Source of the DNA: Oceanicaulis sp. BBD 1991-10
Lineage (GTDB): Bacteria > Pseudomonadota > Alphaproteobacteria > Caulobacterales > Maricaulaceae
Direction of reading: 5' to 3'
Length of the DNA: 47,612 nucleotides
NCBI GenBank assembly: GCA_001657295.1
Contig: LYSW01000029.1
Span: 60,224-107,835 of the forward strand
Shown: positions 45,996 through 47,612 of the stretch, one piece after another
Layout of the letters: each line of letters starts with the position of its first letter
Numbering within the stretch: the stretch's first letter is position 1
The notes under the pieces: model-generated
Database searches by the model: none
What the model saw: the letters and a program-made list of their open reading frames with translations, nothing else
What the model was told of the DNA's origin: nothing
Made by a program: the position numbers and the translations under genes

Positions 45996-47408
45996 ATGTC
46001 GTCCCGGATTGAAGCGCACACTGTCCCATTCAAGGCCGCTGAGCCAGCCAACGGCGTGCAGCGGCCGGTTCTGCACGTCTTCATGCTGTCCGACCTGGTC
46101 GCGCTGATCGGCGCGGCGACGCTGGGCTTTGCGCTGGACCGGCATCTTGGCTTCCCGCCCGCGCTGGGCGAAGCCGCACTGGCGCTGACCGCGGCGTTCG
46201 GCTGCGTCCTCGCGTTTCGGTCGATCGGTCATTATCGGGCGCGGCAGGCGCTTTGCGATCAGATTCAGCCGGTGGTGAAATATTGCGCCCTCGCCTTCCT
46301 GATGGTCTCGACCGCCAGTCTTGCGCTGGGCGGCGCGGACCTGAACTGGGGCTCGGTGGCGCAATGGCTCCTCGGACCGATCGCCGTAATCGCGCTCCGA
46401 TTTTTTGCGCGCGAAGCGCTCAAGGCTCAGAACGCCTGGTATGAGCAGGTCATCCTGATCGCTCCTCGCGCGCATGCCGATGAGGATCAATGGCTCATCA
46501 AGGCCAATGACGGACACGGATTAAGGGTGTCGCGCACGCTCGATTTGAACGGGTTCAGCGCACTTGACGACGCCGCGCTGGGCGCACAGCTGGACGCCAT
46601 GTCCGGCGCGCCCGTCTTCCTGGCGCCCGACGCCGCGAGCCAGGCCTGCGCCGCCCGCCTTGCAAGCCGGCTGTCGGCGCGCGGGGCCGAGTATTACTAC
46701 AAGCCGGCGATCGGGCGCGTGCCGAGCGAAAAGCTGGACCTGCTGGATGCGCCGCCGGCCGAAGGCCTGGTCCTGCGCATCGGCGACAGCCTGAACCGGC
46801 CGCTCGCGCAGACGATCAAGCGCGCATTCGATTTCACGGTCGCGGCGCTGGCGCTGACCCTTTTGTCGCCCCTTTTCCTTCTGTTCGCTGCATGGATCCG
46901 GCGGGATGGCGGCCCCGCCTATTTCGTCCAGCCGCGCGCCGGCCAGGATGGGGCGGCCTTCGGCTGCATCAAATTCCGGACCATGGCGGTGGATGCGGAA
47001 GCCCGTCTCGAGGCGATTCTCGCGGCCGACCCGGTCAAACGCGCCCAATGGGACGCCTATCAGAAGCTGGACGATGATCCCCGGATCACGCCTGTCGGCC
47101 GATTTTTGCGGGCCGCCAGCCTGGATGAGCTGCCGCAATTGATCAATGTGGTGAAAGGCGAGATGAGCCTGATCGGTCCGCGGCCCATGCTGATGGATCA
47201 GATGGCGCTCTATGGCGCCTCGCTGGACGCCTATATCCGGATGCGCCCGGGCATCACCGGGCTCTGGCAGGTCAACGGCCGCAATGAGACCACGTTCGAA
47301 GAGCGCGCGCGGCTTGATGACTGGTACGCCCGAAACTGGTCGCTCTGGCGCGATGTCGTCATCCTCGTACGCACGGTCCGTGAGGTTTTCGGGAGTTCAG
47401 GGCGCTGA
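45996..47408 (+). CDS. Undecaprenyl-phosphate sugar-1-phosphate transferase (exopolysaccharide initiating enzyme)
   Basis: This protein of about 470 residues has four N-terminal membrane helices and a central CoA-binding-like cytoplasmic domain. The C-terminal bacterial sugar transferase domain (PF02397) contains [74 protein letters not shown] and [20 protein letters not shown]. Such enzymes link Glc-1-P or Gal-1-P to undecaprenyl phosphate to begin repeat-unit synthesis (compare HfsE, WbaP, WcaJ). The ATG at 45996 has GGAG six bases upstream and is preferred over the ATG at 45969. Confidence 0.92.
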   Translation: MSSRIEAHTVPFKAAEPANGVQRPVLHVFMLSDLVALIGAATLGFALDRHLGFPPALGEAALALTAAFGCVLAFRSIGHYRARQALCDQIQPVVKYCALAFLMVSTASLALGGADLNWGSVAQWLLGPIAVIALRFFAREALKAQNAWYEQVILIAPRAHADEDQWLIKANDGHGLRVSRTLDLNGFSALDDAALGAQLDAMSGAPVFLAPDAASQACAARLASRLSARGAEYYYKPAIGRVPSEKLDLLDAPPAEGLVLRIGDSLNRPLAQTIKRAFDFTVAALALTLLSPLFLLFAAWIRRDGGPAYFVQPRAGQDGAAFGCIKFRTMAVDAEARLEAILAADPVKRAQWDAYQKLDDDPRITPVGRFLRAASLDELPQLINVVKGEMSLIGPRPMLMDQMALYGASLDAYIRMRPGITGLWQVNGRNETTFEERARLDDWYARNWSLWRDVVILVRTVREVFGSSGR

Positions 47409-47522
47409 TCGCGCCTGATCCCCGCCGCCCAGCAGTCTTTGGCTTGCACACGGCGCCCTGACCTGCCAGAACACGCCGCGAATATTGAGGGATAGGCTCT
47501 CGGTTTTGCGGAGACTTCTAAG

Positions 47523-47612
47523 ATGAAAGTACTTGTGCTTGGCGGCGATGGTTTTTGCGGCTGGCCGTCTGCGCTGCATCTTTCGGCGCGCGGTCATGAT
47601 GTTGTGATTGTC
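47523..47612 (+). CDS. UDP-sulfoquinovose synthase-like NAD-dependent epimerase/dehydratase, 5' end only
   Basis: The first 30 codons read MKVLVLGGDGFCGWPSALHL, then SARGHDVVIV, and run off the window. GGDGFCGWPxALHLSxxGH is the N-terminal Rossmann motif of the SQD1/SqdB group, rather than the GGxGFIG of ordinary sugar epimerases. SqdB makes UDP-sulfoquinovose from UDP-glucose and sulfite for sulfolipid; related enzymes occur in sulfonated-sugar or other polysaccharide pathways. GGAGA lies about nine bases before the ATG. Only the first strand, loop and helix are visible, so the assignment is provisional. Confidence 0.7.
   Translation, partial: MKVLVLGGDGFCGWPSALHLSARGHDVVIV

Noticed and set aside
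45123-46517. A 464-codon minus-strand frame across the O-antigen polymerase-like and sugar transferase genes
   Set aside because: It crosses two unrelated genes, is rich in Arg/Gln/Asp and has no recognisable domain.

Overview
This is a GC-rich chromosomal segment from an alphaproteobacterium, most likely of the Caulobacterales/Maricaulales/Hyphomonadales kind. The supporting evidence is a GapR (DUF2312) gene, a zinc-free 41-residue L36, a two-polypeptide proton-translocating transhydrogenase alpha subunit, an alphaproteobacterial aa3-oxidase subunit IV and a TacA-like sigma-54 response regulator. The assignment is by gene content only. I see no tRNA, rRNA, insertion sequence, integrase or CRISPR array, and no gene-free stretch longer than about 270 bases.

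Layout. 1-5079 (minus): a translationally coupled DUF4129-DUF4350-MoxR-DUF58-SpoIIM operon, an ATPase/VWA-type envelope system cut by the window edge. 5250-14344: housekeeping and small genes: an MFS exporter, an MltB-type lytic transglycosylase, rpmJ (with a terminator-like leader) followed by a HAD phosphatase, a TPR protein, three hydrolase or NTF2-like genes, gapR and glpK. 14361-14968: a GC-rich palindromic repeat and a thioesterase gene broken by a one-base frameshift. 15071-18417 (minus): a pnt transhydrogenase operon with two extra tiny genes (a lipoprotein and a membrane protein) between its two alpha-subunit parts. 18523-24328: an aa3-oxidase subunit IV, a hydrolase, the sigma-54 regulator with a strong terminator, and a ToxR/CadC-like membrane regulator divergent from a serine hydrolase with a perfect palindrome between them.

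24413-38505 is the most interesting region. A long minus-strand operon (37944 to 27144) encodes an enoyl-CoA-reductase-like SDR, a geranyl-CoA-carboxylase-type carboxyltransferase, a citronellyl-CoA-dehydrogenase-type ACAD, an isohexenylglutaconyl-CoA-hydratase-like protein, a biotin carboxylase, a BKACE (DUF849) enzyme, a long-chain acyl-CoA ligase and a Baeyer-Villiger-type flavin monooxygenase. It is read away from a divergent MerR regulator with palindromic operators between. Next to its end lie a GDSAG esterase/lactonase, an Old Yellow Enzyme and an ASCH protein. The gene order closely follows atuBCDEF-H (acyclic terpene utilisation). I infer an isoprenoid or terpenoid-ketone catabolic island in which ene-reductase, monooxygenase, lactone/ester hydrolase and CoA ligase feed an Atu-type carboxylation pathway.

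38615-43132: a lipoprotein esterase, a cytoplasmic twin-PAS chemoreceptor, and yebC-cmk. 43303-47612 (plus): the start of a surface-polysaccharide locus: a CMP-Kdo synthetase-like protein, a histidine phosphatase, an O-antigen polymerase/ligase-like protein, an undecaprenyl-phosphate sugar transferase, and the first 30 codons of a UDP-sulfoquinovose-synthase-like epimerase.
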